From the NCBI GenBank assembly GCA_023014485.1, contig JAJOZX010005636.1, positions 1-64,000 of the forward strand: 64,000 nucleotides of DNA. The letters are read 5' to 3'. Made by a program: the position numbers and the translations under genes. Position 1 is the first letter of the stretch. Each line of letters opens with the position of its first letter. Under the pieces are notes generated by a model. That model was given only the letters and a program-made list of their open reading frames with translations. It was not told the DNA's origin and did no database searches. Shown in pieces: positions 1-10,379 of the stretch. Source of the DNA: Bathynomus jamesi. Its lineage: Eukaryota; Arthropoda; Malacostraca; Isopoda; Cirolanidae.

Positions 1-61
1 GGAGACGTAATTTTACATTTAGGATAAAAACGAAGACGTAGAGCAAAAAAGTCATTATATT

Positions 62-106
62 TGGCTGCAGCCGACGTTTCGGGCAACTCTACCCATTTTC
101 AAGGCC
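62..106 (-). ncRNA. Hammerhead-ribozyme-like motif (degenerate)
   Basis: On the minus strand a CUUGAAAA-like block is followed by a TGGG/CCC stem and then GAAAC. This resembles the hammerhead core CUGANGA-stem II-GAAA but departs from it in the first block. Hammerheads are known in Penelope pLTRs, and this lies directly upstream of a Penelope coding region. Cleavage is doubtful because of the substitutions. Confidence 0.35.
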
Positions 107-117
107 TAATAAATAAA

Positions 118-1792
118 AGGGGAGTGGTGTTGTGGTTATGAATAAAACGGATTATATTAAAAAAATGCTTGATATTCTTTCGGATTCATTAAAATTTGTT
201 AAGGTAGATGAATAGGCTCCTAAAATTATTCAGCGATTGGAAGACAAGGTTAACCGTGTTTTGCTTAAGCTTAAACAGGAATGTGTTATTAACTCCTTCA
301 CTTATGATGAATTGTACGTTTCAGGCTCTTATTTGGGCCTTATGTATGGTCTGCCTAAGGTTCATAAAGTTGGTGTTCCATTGCGCCCAATTTTAGCGTC
401 TTATCCTTTGGCTAATTACAAACTTGCCAAATTTCTTGTCCCACTGTTATCATCATTTACTGTGAACTCGTACAGTGTTAAAGATAGTTTTTCTTTTGTG
501 TTGGAAATTAAGAAGTTTAATACGAATTCTTTGTTTATGACAAGTTTTGATGTATCCTCCCTCTTTACAAATGTCCCCTTGGATGAGACCATTACAATTA
601 TTTTGAATAAAGCTTTTCCACAGCCGGACTCACTTTTTCACGGCTTTGGCAGAGCACAGTTTGAGCAGCTTCTGAATTTGGCAGTCAAGGATAACTTTTT
701 TAGTTTTCAAGGGGTAGTTTACCGTCAGTTGGATGGAGTGGGGATGGGGAGCCCCTTGGGTCCCGTTTTTGCAAATATTTTCATGTCGCATCTTGAGGAA
801 AGGGCCTTCTGTGAGTGCCCCCTCACCTTACGTCGAAATTGTACAGACGTTATGTTGATGATACGTTTGCTTTATTCCAAACGGATAATCAATCAGTTCA
901 GTTTCTAAGTCTTCTGAACACACTGCATAAGAACATTGTATTTACGCAGGAAAAGGAAGTTGAAGGTTCTATTCCTTTCCTTGATGTTTTGGTCTCCAAA
1001 TCTGGCTCGACCGTTTTAACTTCTACATACCGGAAGCCTACGTTTACGGGTTTAGCTTTTAATTTTTATAGTTTTTGCTATTTTAATTACAAATTAAGTT
1101 CCATTCGCACTTTGGTGCATAGAGCTTATAATATTTGTTCGAACTTTGCTCTGCTTCATAATGAGTTTGAATTCCTTACTGATTTTTTCTTTAAAAATGG
1201 TTTTCCACGGGATCTTGTACGAGGTATTATTGGTAAATTTCTTAATAACGTATATTCCCCCAACCTTATCCCAACGTATGATGTTCCTAAGAATTGTAAA
1301 TATCTTGTTTTACCTGATCTCTACCATTTTAACACTTTTGTGAAAAAGCAATTGTTGAGTGTGGTGAGGAAATTTTATTTTCACACTGATTTTAAGGTTG
1401 CTTTTGTAAATAATAATAATACCCTTGGATGTTTTTTCCGATGTAAGGACAAAATCCCCCCCGCGATGAGCTGTTCTGTTGTTTATTTGTTTACCTGCCC
1501 TGGGTGTTCCCAGGGGAACTACGTTGGCAGCACAGTTCGTTCTTTGCAGGCGAGATTTTGCTCCCATATGGGTATTAGCCATAGGACAGGGAAAGTTTTA
1601 TCGAAAAAGGAACAATCTGCCATTAGAAATCATTCTGTTAAGTGTAAGGTTGATATTTCCGTTAATAACTTTAAAATTCTTAAATCATTAAAATGCCCGT
1701 CCTCCCTCCGTATTTACGAATCTTTGTGCATTAAATTTCTGAACTCCAGTTTAAATATTGATTCTAGCTGTTACCCCCTTTATATTAATTAG
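118..1792 (+). pseudogene. Penelope-like reverse transcriptase/GIY-YIG endonuclease, broken
   Basis: Encodes the single polyprotein of a Penelope-like element: reverse transcriptase, then GIY-YIG nuclease for target-primed insertion. Visible in order: GLPKVHK near 350; motif A TSFDVSSLFTNVP near 540-580; motif B GMGSPLGPVFANIF near 740-785; motif C YVDD near 850; the FLDV block near 980; and the nuclease VVYLFTCPGC...NYVGST near 1475-1535. Two breaks are visible: an in-frame TAG at 213-215 and a frameshift between about 815 and 905, so motif C is read in another frame from motifs A and B. The N-terminus is missing. The reading frame after 905 runs cleanly to the TAG near 1792, so the damage is limited. 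Family identity is firm; activity is not expected. Confidence 0.88.
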
Positions 1793-2165
1793 AATACCTA
1801 CAAACTAAATTTTTTTTTTTTTTCTTTCCCCCTTGTGACCCTGTCTCCTTTTCGCCTCAGTTTTTTTGTGGCTGTCAAGTGAGCATGGTATGTTTGGTGC
1901 ACTCTTGTGTTTTTTCGTTTAACTTTTTATTAGTAAAGTTTTTTAACTATTTTATGTTTGAATGTTTTAGTTTTTAAGTTTTATTTTTATCATTCGTATA
2001 TTTTTGTCATTTATATAATTTTTACTTTTCATTTGTTTTTGGCTTATGCCTATTTTATGCTTTTTAATTTTTATTCTTGAAGTGTTTTAATTTTCTACTA
2101 TAAATTAGTTTTAGTTTTTGACATTCGTATATTTTTGTCTTGCATTAATTTTAGCTTTTATTTAT
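1793..2165 (+). other. AT-rich 3' region of Penelope element
   Basis: No gene is visible. The stretch is T-rich and holds two copies of the word CATTCGTATATTTTTGTC, near 1990 and 2119, so it contains a degenerate internal repeat. It ends where similarity to the second DD37E transposon copy begins, at TTAGTGATTATAAAAATA. Confidence 0.5.
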
Positions 2166-3445
2166 TAGTGATTATAAAAATATATAAAATTCTTTATTTA
2201 TTGCAGGTATTAAAATTACTCTAGCTGATAAAGTGCTAATATAATGGCTTCTCAATTAATTGGTGATTCGGAGAGGCAACGTGTGATAGATCGCATACGA
2301 GCAATAACATTTCGGGAAGCTCGTGATGCTGGAGCTACCTTTATAACACGTTCATGCGTTGCCAAAAAGTTGCGAAGAAGTGAGGACTTCGTCAAAAGAA
2401 ATTGGAATAAAACTTTGGATGAATGTGAAATGGATACAACCAAATCTGGGCACCCAAATTTGCTACTCTCTCAGGAAACAAAGGACATTGAAAGCGGTAC
2501 GCGTAAGCGGAAAAACAGCTGTACTAAACTTTCTAGAGAGATCGAAGTGTTGAGAAGAAAGATCGTTAGTGGTGAGATCATTCGACTGTACCGTCATAGG
2601 CAACGTTTAAAGCCTTGGCATGAACTTCCAAAGCCAAGAAAACCTCAACTTAACATCGATGACAGAATGTGGTTTGCCCATTATCTTGAAGATTGGGATG
2701 TGGATGATTTCATGCATTTAGCTGTCTCCGATGAATTTTTTGTTTACGTAACCCGTCGGCCTAACTACCAAAATGATCGAGTGTGGGCCACAACACCAGA
2801 TGAAATCGATGACAATGAACATTATCGCGAATTATTAAAAAGTCCAGACTGTGTTGGTGTGTTTGTTTTGTTCACTGCAAAGAAGCTCATGTGGGTGCTG
2901 AAGCCAAATGGTCAGAGTTGGGATGGACAGTATTTTCGTGATATTATTCTATCCCAGCATGTCATTCCTTTTCTAAGAAACCAAAACAATGTTATGGATG
3001 TCGATCAGGTCACACTTCTGCACGATAAAGCCCCCTGCTTTAAGGCATTAGCCACTCAACAGTTGTTGCGGAACCATGAGATCGATTTCTTTGGAAATGA
3101 AGAATGGCCAGTTAATTCACCTGACCTGAACGTCTGTGAACACATTGGATCAGTTATAAAGGACAAGGTTGAATGTCTCTTGTTTCAAGAACCTGCAGCA
3201 AATCGATTTTCGAAGGATACAATGACGCAACACATTGAAACTGTTTTAGCAAATTTGCGTAACGATCAAGATCTATTCACGTCACTTTTGGCAAGCTACC
3301 CAAAGGGAATTCAGGCTGTCTTGGAAGCCAATGGCGGGAACACCAAGTTTTAATTGTTTCTCATTAAATGCAGGATTAAATTCTCTTTTACTCTACCTCT
3401 AATGGTTTAGGCCATGGGCGGGGGGCTAAGGTTTATTGGAGCCCC
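2166..3445 (+). mobile_element. DD37E Tc1/mariner-type transposon, copy 1 (left TIR missing)
   Basis: The right end reads GGGGGCTAAGGTTTATTGG...GCCCC at 3421-3445. The same terminal sequence bounds the second copy at 7241-8541. The left end lacks the matching inverted repeat: similarity to copy 2 starts abruptly near 2166 at the junction with the Penelope element. The left terminus was therefore deleted or replaced. A TTGCAG before the coding region (about 2202-2207), also kept in copy 2, could be a 5'-UTR splice acceptor. Confidence 0.8.
2244..3353 (+). CDS. Tc1/mariner-superfamily transposase, DD37E type
   Basis: A 369-residue transposase that would cut and paste the surrounding element. 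An N-terminal helix-turn-helix region (residues about 5-60, with RQRVIDRIRAIT and VAKKLRRS) would bind the TIRs. The catalytic triad is visible: Asp in AVSDEFF, Asp in LLHDKAPCF, and Glu in PDLNVCEHI, with 37 residues between the last two. The ORF is open from ATG to TAA, so this protein may be intact, although the element lacks its left TIR. It shares nearly all residues with the disrupted copy at 7355-8396. Compared with that copy it lacks one codon (Ile) in the KDI.ES segment. Clade placement within Tc1/mariner would need a tree. Confidence 0.9.
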   Translation: MASQLIGDSERQRVIDRIRAITFREARDAGATFITRSCVAKKLRRSEDFVKRNWNKTLDECEMDTTKSGHPNLLLSQETKDIESGTRKRKNSCTKLSREIEVLRRKIVSGEIIRLYRHRQRLKPWHELPKPRKPQLNIDDRMWFAHYLEDWDVDDFMHLAVSDEFFVYVTRRPNYQNDRVWATTPDEIDDNEHYRELLKSPDCVGVFVLFTAKKLMWVLKPNGQSWDGQYFRDIILSQHVIPFLRNQNNVMDVDQVTLLHDKAPCFKALATQQLLRNHEIDFFGNEEWPVNSPDLNVCEHIGSVIKDKVECLLFQEPAANRFSKDTMTQHIETVLANLRNDQDLFTSLLASYPKGIQAVLEANGGNTKF

Positions 3446-3447
3446 GT

Positions 3448-3453
3448 ATATAT

Positions 3454-3488
<35 letters not shown>

Positions 3489-3553
3489 ATATATATATAT
3501 ATATAATTATATTATATATATTATATATATATATTATATATTACCGTATATAT
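3448..3553. repeat. CA/TA microsatellite
   Basis: A short CA run is followed by imperfect TA and TATAT repeats, directly between the DD37E element and the next TIR element. Confidence 0.95.
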
Positions 3554-3873
3554 ATTAGGGTGGAGGGAAAATTATAATTTACAGTGGCACACTGATATTT
3601 TATTGTAGTTTTTGCTGAGAAAAACGAATATGATGATACAAATTGTACCAGTTTTCTCTAACCGCCCCATTTTTGCATGAATACAATTTTACAAACAAAG
3701 AAAATAAAGTTTTCATCTTGCATACATCCGTCAACATTACATCATATGAATAACCCCCATTAATGTCATTATGAAACCACAATTATAAATTTTCATAACT
3801 TTAATATATTATTTTCCTTCACTCCCAGATTTAAGTATTCCTGCCAAGGTCGTACTGTATACTTGTACGCATC

Positions 3874-6239
3874 GTGTCTTCTGACTCCCCAGGCACCACA
3901 GTTCGGCTGACAGCCAGCTGCAGTAGTTTTCCCCCAGCTACACAATCCAGAGGTAAGAAGCTAGTGAGGATGCATGTACATTTGGATGATGCGAGTAAAC
4001 TGAGTAAATATTTGTTGTTTTTCCTTAAGCAATTAAAATTCACTGAAATTTATTTGAGTTTTTGTTCTTATTTTTCAGTTAATACTTCACCTAAAGAAGA
4101 GCAGAGAAGGAATCAATATCCACACACCAGTGTCTCCACAACTGAAACAACATTCTTCTTCACATCAAGCTAGCAACATCCCCTCTTCCAGCAACTCTGC
4201 ACCAACAGTTTTCCATGCAGCAGCATCTACGCTTTCAAGTTCCCCATGCTATTCAGCAAGAAAAATATTTGTGAGGACAAGGCATTCTAAGCAACATTGT
4301 ATGTTTGGAACTCCTGAGAAGTTGCCTCATAATCTTTTGCCAACTAATTTACAAGTGGCTCGGTACTTTCTCTATCTCAAAGAAAGGAAAAAGGAAAAAG
4401 TGATGATTGTGAAGAAATTCACATGGAGTGCATATGTCGGGGAGATAAAAGAGTACCAAAAGAGGAATTACAGTTTCTACTTGATCAGAGGAGTGATCGT
4501 AAAATGTACAGAGGTAGTGTAGATGTGCATGCCACACAAATTTTACAAAACAGATACAAGAGGACGCTCTCAGAACAAGTAACTTAAGAGAAGAAGGCCA
4601 TCAATCTTTCCAGTGAAGTTCAAACTTTGAGCTTTCTAGAAAATTCTTTAGATGAGGACAGTGACAATGGGATAATGGAAACTGAAGACTTGTTTTGAAA
4701 ATACTGGAAGCCAAATGAGAATGTCTTTGCGGCATGTTGCAATGAAGGCAGATAGATTTGGTGTATCAGAACGTGCTACTGCTGCTATTGCAACTGCAAC
4801 TTTGATAGGCGTTGGTATGATCACCAAAGAAGATGACCATCTCGTAATAGACGGAAATAAATTGCGGAGAGAAAGAGAAAGACTTCGAAAAACATTGGAA
4901 AGTGATAAAGTGAATCCTATTACTTCCATATACTTCGATGGTCGAAAGGATAAGACTTTAAGTAAAGTGAAAGTCAATGATAGGTGGTACAGTGAAAAGA
5001 TGAGTGAAGAACACTATGTAATGAATGCTGAACCAGGTGGAGAGTATATTACCCATTAGACACCAGCATCGACTAAAGCTGCAGACATAGCAAATTCAGT
5101 ATTGTCATTATTAAAGAAAGACATAAACAAAATTACATAGCTGTAATAGCTGTTATAGCACAAATACCTACACTGGTTATAAAGGAGGTGTGATTCATGT
5201 TATGGAGAAAGCACTTGGTAGGCCACTTCAAGAGTTCATTTGTATGCTTCATACAAATGAATTCCCTCTAAGACATATTTTTGAAACATTGCATGGTACA
5301 ACATCTTTGGCAAGTACCTTTGTTGGTTCTATTGGGAAAGCCATATACTTTTGTGAAAACAGTCCAGTTGTACAATTCAAACCTATCACTAGTAGTAAAG
5401 AACTATTATATCTGCCACAACACATTGTTGATGACCTTAGTGGAGATCAGCAGTATTTATACCGCATTATTTCAGCAACCAGAAATGGTACAGTTGATGA
5501 ACACCTTGCTCATGTAAAGCCAGGTCAACTTAGTCATGCTAGATGGTTAACTCTTGCTAATAGGATTTGTAGGCTTTATGTTTCAACAGTGAAAGCAACA
5601 AAGAAACTTTACACAATAACACACTTTATTGTGACAAATTATGGTCCAAATTGGTTTGACATCAAGTGTAGACCTAATTGCATAAATGGAAGGCATGTGT
5701 TTTCTGCTCTTAATAGGGTTAAGCATTTGCCTACAGAATCAGTAGAAATTGTTAAGAAGTATATATCCCGAAATGCATACTTTGCTCACCCGGAAAATAT
5801 TCTTCTGGCAATGTTGTGTGACTCAGCTAGGAAAAAACGTGAAAAAGCTGTTAGCAAAATTATGGACATGCAATATGAGATTGGTCAGAATTTAGAATTG
5901 AAAGATTTCAAGGTTCCTAATCTTAATTTTGACGCAAAGGGTTGGGATGAAATAATTAACTGGAATGATACTAAACTAAGTGAGCCACTTCTTACAATGA
6001 AGCTAACAAAAGCAGAAATTTTAGCTATCAAAGAAAACGCATTGAACATTCCAAATTATCTCAATCATACCCAGAATGTAAAGCGTTGTATTAAATTAGT
6101 GACGGACTCTTCAAGTTCGGTATTTGGGTTTGAAGCACGAGACGGTTTTATCAGAGCTAGAATGATTTCACGTAGTCTGATGCCAGATGTAGAAACCGAA
6201 AAGGATTTTGCTAAAAGTTTGCCTTCTTTATTCGAATAG
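3874..6239 (+). pseudogene. Uncharacterised transposase-like protein, broken
   Basis: I recognise a recurrent uncharacterised invertebrate family but cannot name it. The best block is an open stretch at 5190-6239, about 350 residues, with ALGRPLQEFICMLHTNEFPL, an SIGKAIY motif and RWLTLANRICRLYVST. An upstream block at 4715-5059 carries FDGRKDKT and ERATAAIATA. Between them (5060-5190) the frame is broken by stops, and a segment expected to carry an acidic residue in a TN.NTG context reads YSTNTYTG instead. A first exon is plausible: AGAG|GTAAGA near 3952 and a TTTTTCAG acceptor near 4077. FDGRKD and the lost acidic residue could be parts of a DDE-like triad; that is inference. The gene sits inside a TIR-bounded element, which supports a transposase role. 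Confidence 0.55.
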
Positions 6240-6706
6240 TTAAGGCTGATTTTTGCAGTTACGATTTGTGTACTCATTTACTGTGTTTCTATACTCTACA
6301 ATCTACATGTATTTAATAAAATAAATTTAAAAAATATATTTGTTTTTCTTTCCTTGTTTCTTTATATTCCTTGCAGCAAAACATTAAATTCGAGAATATC
6401 ATTAATCCAGAAAAGAAAAAGTAAATAGAAATTCATTAAATAACCTGAAAATTATTTGCAAAAGATTTATTTTTAAGTTTTGTGTGGGTTATATCTATTT
6501 GTTTCCCCAACAACATAGCCAAGAATCAGTTATAAACCACCGTAAACCCAGTTACGACACCCATTTCATATTTTGGCAAATATGGGGCAGTTCAAGATGG
6601 GTCTAGGAAAGTTAATCGTCCACAATTCACCGCCCACAATTCATCGCTCATACATTTCACCGCAACACAATTCATCGCCCATACAATTCACCGAACATAC
6701 ATATAT

Positions 6707-6752
<46 letters not shown>

Positions 6753-7240
6753 CACCCCAACAAAATAAGAATGAATAAGGAAATGTTTGAAACAATATTT
6801 ATTTTCTAAAACCACAATAAAGAAATGTGTCAAATACTTATTTATTAAAACCGTACTCAATAAAAAGCATTTGCGAAAATTATGTCTATTATCGTGGTTA
6901 CTTTTTTCAAAGGTATTTAGGTCTAAGCCTATCTCTCTTGATCTTTTAACGAACCTTTGTTTACAAAAAAGTTGATTTTGGTATCATACGTATTATCGGG
7001 ACTACCAAACTGTTTATGATGTATTTTTGCTCTCGTCATTTTCGTTTAAACTAACGAAAATATCACAATTTAACCTAACCAATCATCAAAGGCGTACAGT
7101 TGACCTAACCGGGCATTCAATTAACCTAACCGGGCATTCAGTTGACCTAACCGGGCATTCAGTTGACCTAACCGGGCATTTTCCGTTTTATTTTGTCTAA
7201 AACACATTCTAATGAAATATTATGAGCTATCCCTCTTATA

Positions 7241-8541
7241 CGGGGCTCCAATAAACCTTAGCCCCCCCTGCCCATGGCCTAAACCATTAGAGGTAGAGTA
7301 AAACTAAACATACCTTACAAAAGAGAATTTAATCCTGCATTTAATGAGAAACAATTAAAACTTGGTGTTCCCGCCATTGGCTTCCAAGACAGCCTGAATT
7401 CGCTTTGGGTAGCTTGCCAAAAGTGACGTGAATAGATCTTGATCGTTACGCAAATTTGCTAAAACAGTTTCAATGTATTGCATCATTGTATCCTTCGAAA
7501 ATCGATTTGCTGCAGGTTCTTGGAACAAGAGACATTCAACCTTGTCCTTTATAACTGATCCAATGTGTTCACAGACGTTCAGGTCAGGAGAATTTCCTGG
7601 CCATTCTTCATTTCCAAAGAAATCGATCTCATGGTTCCGCAACAACTGTTGAGGTGCTAATGCCTTAAAGCAGGGGGCCTTATCGTGCAGAAGTGTGACC
7701 TGATCGACATCCATAACATTGTTTGGGTTTCCTAGAAAAGGAATGACATGCTGGGATAGAATAATATCACGAAAATACTGTCCATCCCAACTCTGACCAT
7801 TTGGCTTCAGCACCCACATGAGCTTCTTTGCAGTAAACAAAACAAACACACCAACACAGTCTGGACTTTTTAATAATTCGCGATAATGTTCATTGTCATC
7901 GATTTCATCTGGTGTTGTGGCCCACACTCGATCATTTTGGTAGTTAGGCCGACGTGTTACGTAAACAAAAAATTCATCGGAGACCGCTAAATGCATGAAA
8001 TCATCCACATCCCAATCTTCAAGATAATGGGCAAACCACATTCTGTCATCGATGTTAAGTTGAGTTTTTCTTGGCTTTGGAAGTTCATGTCAAGGCTTTA
8101 AATATGAGGGTACAGTCGAATGATCTCACCACTAACGATCTTTCCTCTCAACACTTCGATCTCTCTAGAAAGTTTAGCACAGCTGTTTTTTCGCTTACAC
8201 GTACCGCTTTCAATGATGTCCTTTGTTTCCTGAGAGAGTGGCAAATTTGGGCGCCCAGACTTCTTCGCAACTTTTTGGCAACCCATGACCGTGTTATAAA
8301 GGTGGCTCCAGCATCACGAGCTTCCCGAAATGTTATTGCTCGTATGCGATCTATCACACGTTGCCTCTCCGAATCACCAATTAATTGAGAAGCCATTATA
8401 TTATCACTTTATCAGCTAGAGCAATTTTAATACCTGCAATAAATAAAGAATTTTATATATTTTTATAATCACTAAAAACTATTTCAATATAAGTAAACAT
8501 GTAAGCTGCAAATGTGGGGGGCTAAGGTTTTTTGGAACCCC
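7241..8541 (-). mobile_element. DD37E Tc1/mariner-type transposon, copy 2, both TIRs present
   Basis: Both ends are present and inverted: CGGGGCTCCAATAAACCTTA at the left and GGGGGCTAAGGTTTTTTGG at the right, about 26 bp with three or four mismatches, flanked by TA. At 1.3 kb it has normal length for the group. It is nested inside the foldback repeat at 6602-8818. Copy 1 at 2166-3445 has the same right end but not the left. Confidence 0.88.
7355..8396 (-). pseudogene. DD37E transposase, copy 2, internally deleted
   Basis: Reads the same protein as 2244-3353 on the opposite strand: start at 8396 (MASQLIGDSERQ), stop at 7355. Relative to copy 1 about 64 bp are missing just after KKLRRS (near 8268), which removes part of the DNA-binding region and shifts the frame. 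The catalytic part, 7355-8041, is open and keeps the Asp, Asp and Glu positions. The product would be inactive, but the TIRs are intact, so the element could be moved by a protein from elsewhere. Confidence 0.88.
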
Positions 8542-8965
8542 TTATGTTCGACAATACAATGCTCTGAATCGCACAATTGCGATATTTTCTTTTTTTCTTT
8601 GGAGGTTCGTGGCCACCTCTGTACTGTTCAATTCTGATTTCACTTAAAGTTTGTTCTTTCTTAAGGCACTCCAGAAATTTCCAAATATTAGGATGAGGGG
8701 CAGCAATCTGTTCTTCTGGGCGATGAATTGTGGACGGTGAATTGTGGGCGATGAATTATCCTGAGCAATGATTTGTGGGCGATGAATTGTGGACGGTGAA
8801 TTGTGGGCGATGATTTTTCCGGATACCGTTCAAGCTACTCCAGAATATTATTTCAGTTTTCTTTGTGTTTCCTAGTTAAAACCACAATATAATTTCAGTG
8901 TGCTTAAAGGGAAAGAAAACGTTTGTCTGGTTTCACTCCGCCCTAATATATATATATATGTATAT

Positions 8966-9199
8966 ATATATAGGGTGAACCAAATGTAGGTGGACAGTAA
9001 ATGATAACGTTTATTTTGAGAATACATATTTAATTTTTTTGTATACTATAATACAAAATAAAATTTAAATAAATTTAGTTATAATATTTAATATAATAAA
9101 ACACAAACACCATAGTTATAATGAACACCATAGTTATAATATAATATAACACAAACCGTATTCAACCTACTGTCCACCTACTTTTGGTTCACCGTGTAT
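8966..9199. mobile_element. MITE of mariner type
   Basis: About 230 bp with no gene. The ends are inverted repeats, GGTGAACCAAATGTAGGTGG and CCACCTACTTTTGGTTCACC, 20 bp with one mismatch, flanked by TA-rich sequence. It is AT-rich inside, with a duplicated ACACCATAGTTATAAT word. Typical of a non-autonomous Tc1/mariner derivative. Confidence 0.8.
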
Positions 9200-9227
9200 A
9201 TAGGTTATGATGTACATATACAGAATA

Positions 9228-9230
<3 letters not shown>

Positions 9231-9270
<40 letters not shown>
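9231..9270. repeat. (TA)n microsatellite
   Basis: A nearly pure TA run. Confidence 0.95.
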
Positions 9271-9272
<2 letters not shown>

Positions 9273-9589
9273 GAATGAACTCAGATTGATGTATTCAATC
9301 TGACGTGAAGGCAGCGAGTCTTTTGCTTATATTGAGGTTCTAAATGTAGCAGGGTTAGGCTGCTTTAAACCCTAGATCCATGTCCCAAAGCTGGATCCTG
9401 TCTGCTTTGCAGATAGGTGGTGAGGGAAGCTATATTTATGGGACCTGTTTGCGAGTGGCCCGTTGCCCACGTCGGGCTACCATCATGAAAAAGAAAAACT
9501 ATGGTATTTGTCATTTACATTACTTATTCGGACTATAGTGGATTTAATTATCCCAGAAGAGTTCCTTGTTCCATGCACTGTCTGTGTGT

Positions 9590-9594
<5 letters not shown>
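9271..9594. other. Unassigned spacer
   Basis: Less AT-rich than its surroundings, with no coding frame or repeat I can identify. It is bounded by TA microsatellites on both sides, so it could be an old insertion. Confidence 0.3.

Positions 9595-9656
<62 letters not shown>
9595..9656. repeat. (TA)n microsatellite
   Basis: A pure TA run of about 60 bp. Confidence 0.95.
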
Positions 9657-9659
<3 letters not shown>

Positions 9660-9732
9660 TATTATATATAAAAAAGTAAATATGAATAATAATATGCATA
9701 ACATAAAGATTTTATACAAAATAAAAGATTAA

Positions 9733-9940
9733 CACTAAATCTCGTATTGTGACGCAAACTGAGGAATGCTATCTCGATCTCAAAGGTTTTTGATTGCAAA
9801 TCCCTCAAAAACTGTGGGTGATAGAAAAAGTCTTTTTTTATTTTCGTAATCAGCGTAAAAAATAACAAGAATCACCCACATTTATCAAAAGGAAAAAACT
9901 TTGTTGAACAGTGTTATATAAATCTAAGTCTGTGGATTAA
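9733..9940. repeat. Relic related to the 3' flank of the transposon gene at 59-61 kb
   Basis: Shares ordered words with 60890-61040: CAAAT.CCTCA, TGGGTGATAGAAAAA, TTCGTAATCAGCG, and an A-rich tract followed by a TTTGTT...CAGTGT ending. No coding frame remains. Probably the terminal region of the same transposon family as the 59164-60812 gene. Confidence 0.4.
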
Positions 9941-10108
9941 ATCCCTAATTACATCGGCTAAACATGTTAAAGAAGCTGGAGTTGCGTCACTCCATAAATA
10001 TAACCCAAGAATTTCTTGCCCATGTTAATAGCAGAAAGACAATTAAAAATCCTGTAAGCCCCTAAAAGAGAGAAATGGAATACTGAAATTCAGTGATATA
10101 TAAAAAGC

Positions 10109-10275
10109 TAATACAGGGTGTCCCAGAAGTCTAGACTCATAGGAAAAATAGACATTCTGTTTTTAAAGCGAAACAAATACATTTCTAATGTCAGTTTTAC
10201 ATATTTCAGGAAAGAAAATACATTGATGGTTCAGTATACCAATCAAGAGAACGTGGAACTGGTATTGCTGCATGT
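10109..10275 (+). repeat. Mariner-type 5' end, left arm of an inverted pair
   Basis: Begins CAGGGTGTCCCAGAAGTCTA, a mariner-type terminus. It runs into the start of a transposase reading frame near 10219 (MVQYTNQENVELVLL). The inverted partner lies at 12770-12914. A LINE separates them. Confidence 0.6.
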
Positions 10276-10379
10276 TTCCGGAAGAAGTCAGAGGGAGGCA
10301 TGTTCGTGAAGTAACTGACATGTCTCCCTCTGGCATGGTTCCCTCTATCCTAAATGACCTAGAGCAGATTGTACAATGT

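Larger units (their letters stand above)
60..2165 (+). mobile_element. Penelope-like retroelement, 5' truncated
   Basis: A Penelope-like element: a reverse transcriptase joined to a GIY-YIG endonuclease (see the pseudogene at 118-1792), preceded by a short hammerhead-like segment and followed by an AT-rich 3' region. Coding similarity begins abruptly near position 118, just after that segment. This fits the usual Penelope structure, in which a 5'-truncated copy is preceded by a partial tandem copy (pLTR). The left edge lies close to the window start and cannot be fixed. The right edge is put where the DD37E transposon begins. Confidence 0.8.
6602..8818. repeat. Foldback element with short-word repeat arms
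   Basis: The left arm, about 6618-6700, is built of near-repeats of CACAATTCATCGCCCA and CACAATTCACCGCC. The right arm, about 8718-8815, holds the reverse complement, GGGCGATGAATTGTGG and GGACGGTGAATTGTGG. The core has four tandem copies of CCTAACCGGGCATTCAGTTGA at 7090-7180. A DD37E transposon (7241-8541) is inserted in the core. There is no coding potential. The same architecture with other words occurs at 14895-15466. Confidence 0.65.
3555..8946 (+). mobile_element. Large TIR transposon carrying an uncharacterised invertebrate gene family
   Basis: The two ends are related in inverted orientation. The left end (3555-3622) begins ATTAGGGTGGAGGGAAA and contains GCACACTGATATTTTATTG. The right end (8880-8946), reverse complemented, begins ATTAGGGCGGAGTGAAA and contains GCACACTGAAATTATATTG. 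About 70 bp are therefore similar. Between them lies the broken gene at 3874-6239 and, downstream, a foldback repeat with a nested DD37E transposon. TA-rich microsatellite flanks both ends, so a target duplication cannot be read. That the gene is the mobilising transposase is inference. Confidence 0.6.

Noticed and set aside
1310..1582. Open frame on the minus strand inside the Penelope gene
   Set aside because: It is a mirror of the well-supported plus-strand reverse transcriptase/GIY-YIG frame and shows no domain.
6573..6809. Small ORFs with Ile-Tyr runs around TA microsatellites (also near 9463, 16630, 16857, 32935, 43439)
   Set aside because: Translated TA repeats, not proteins.
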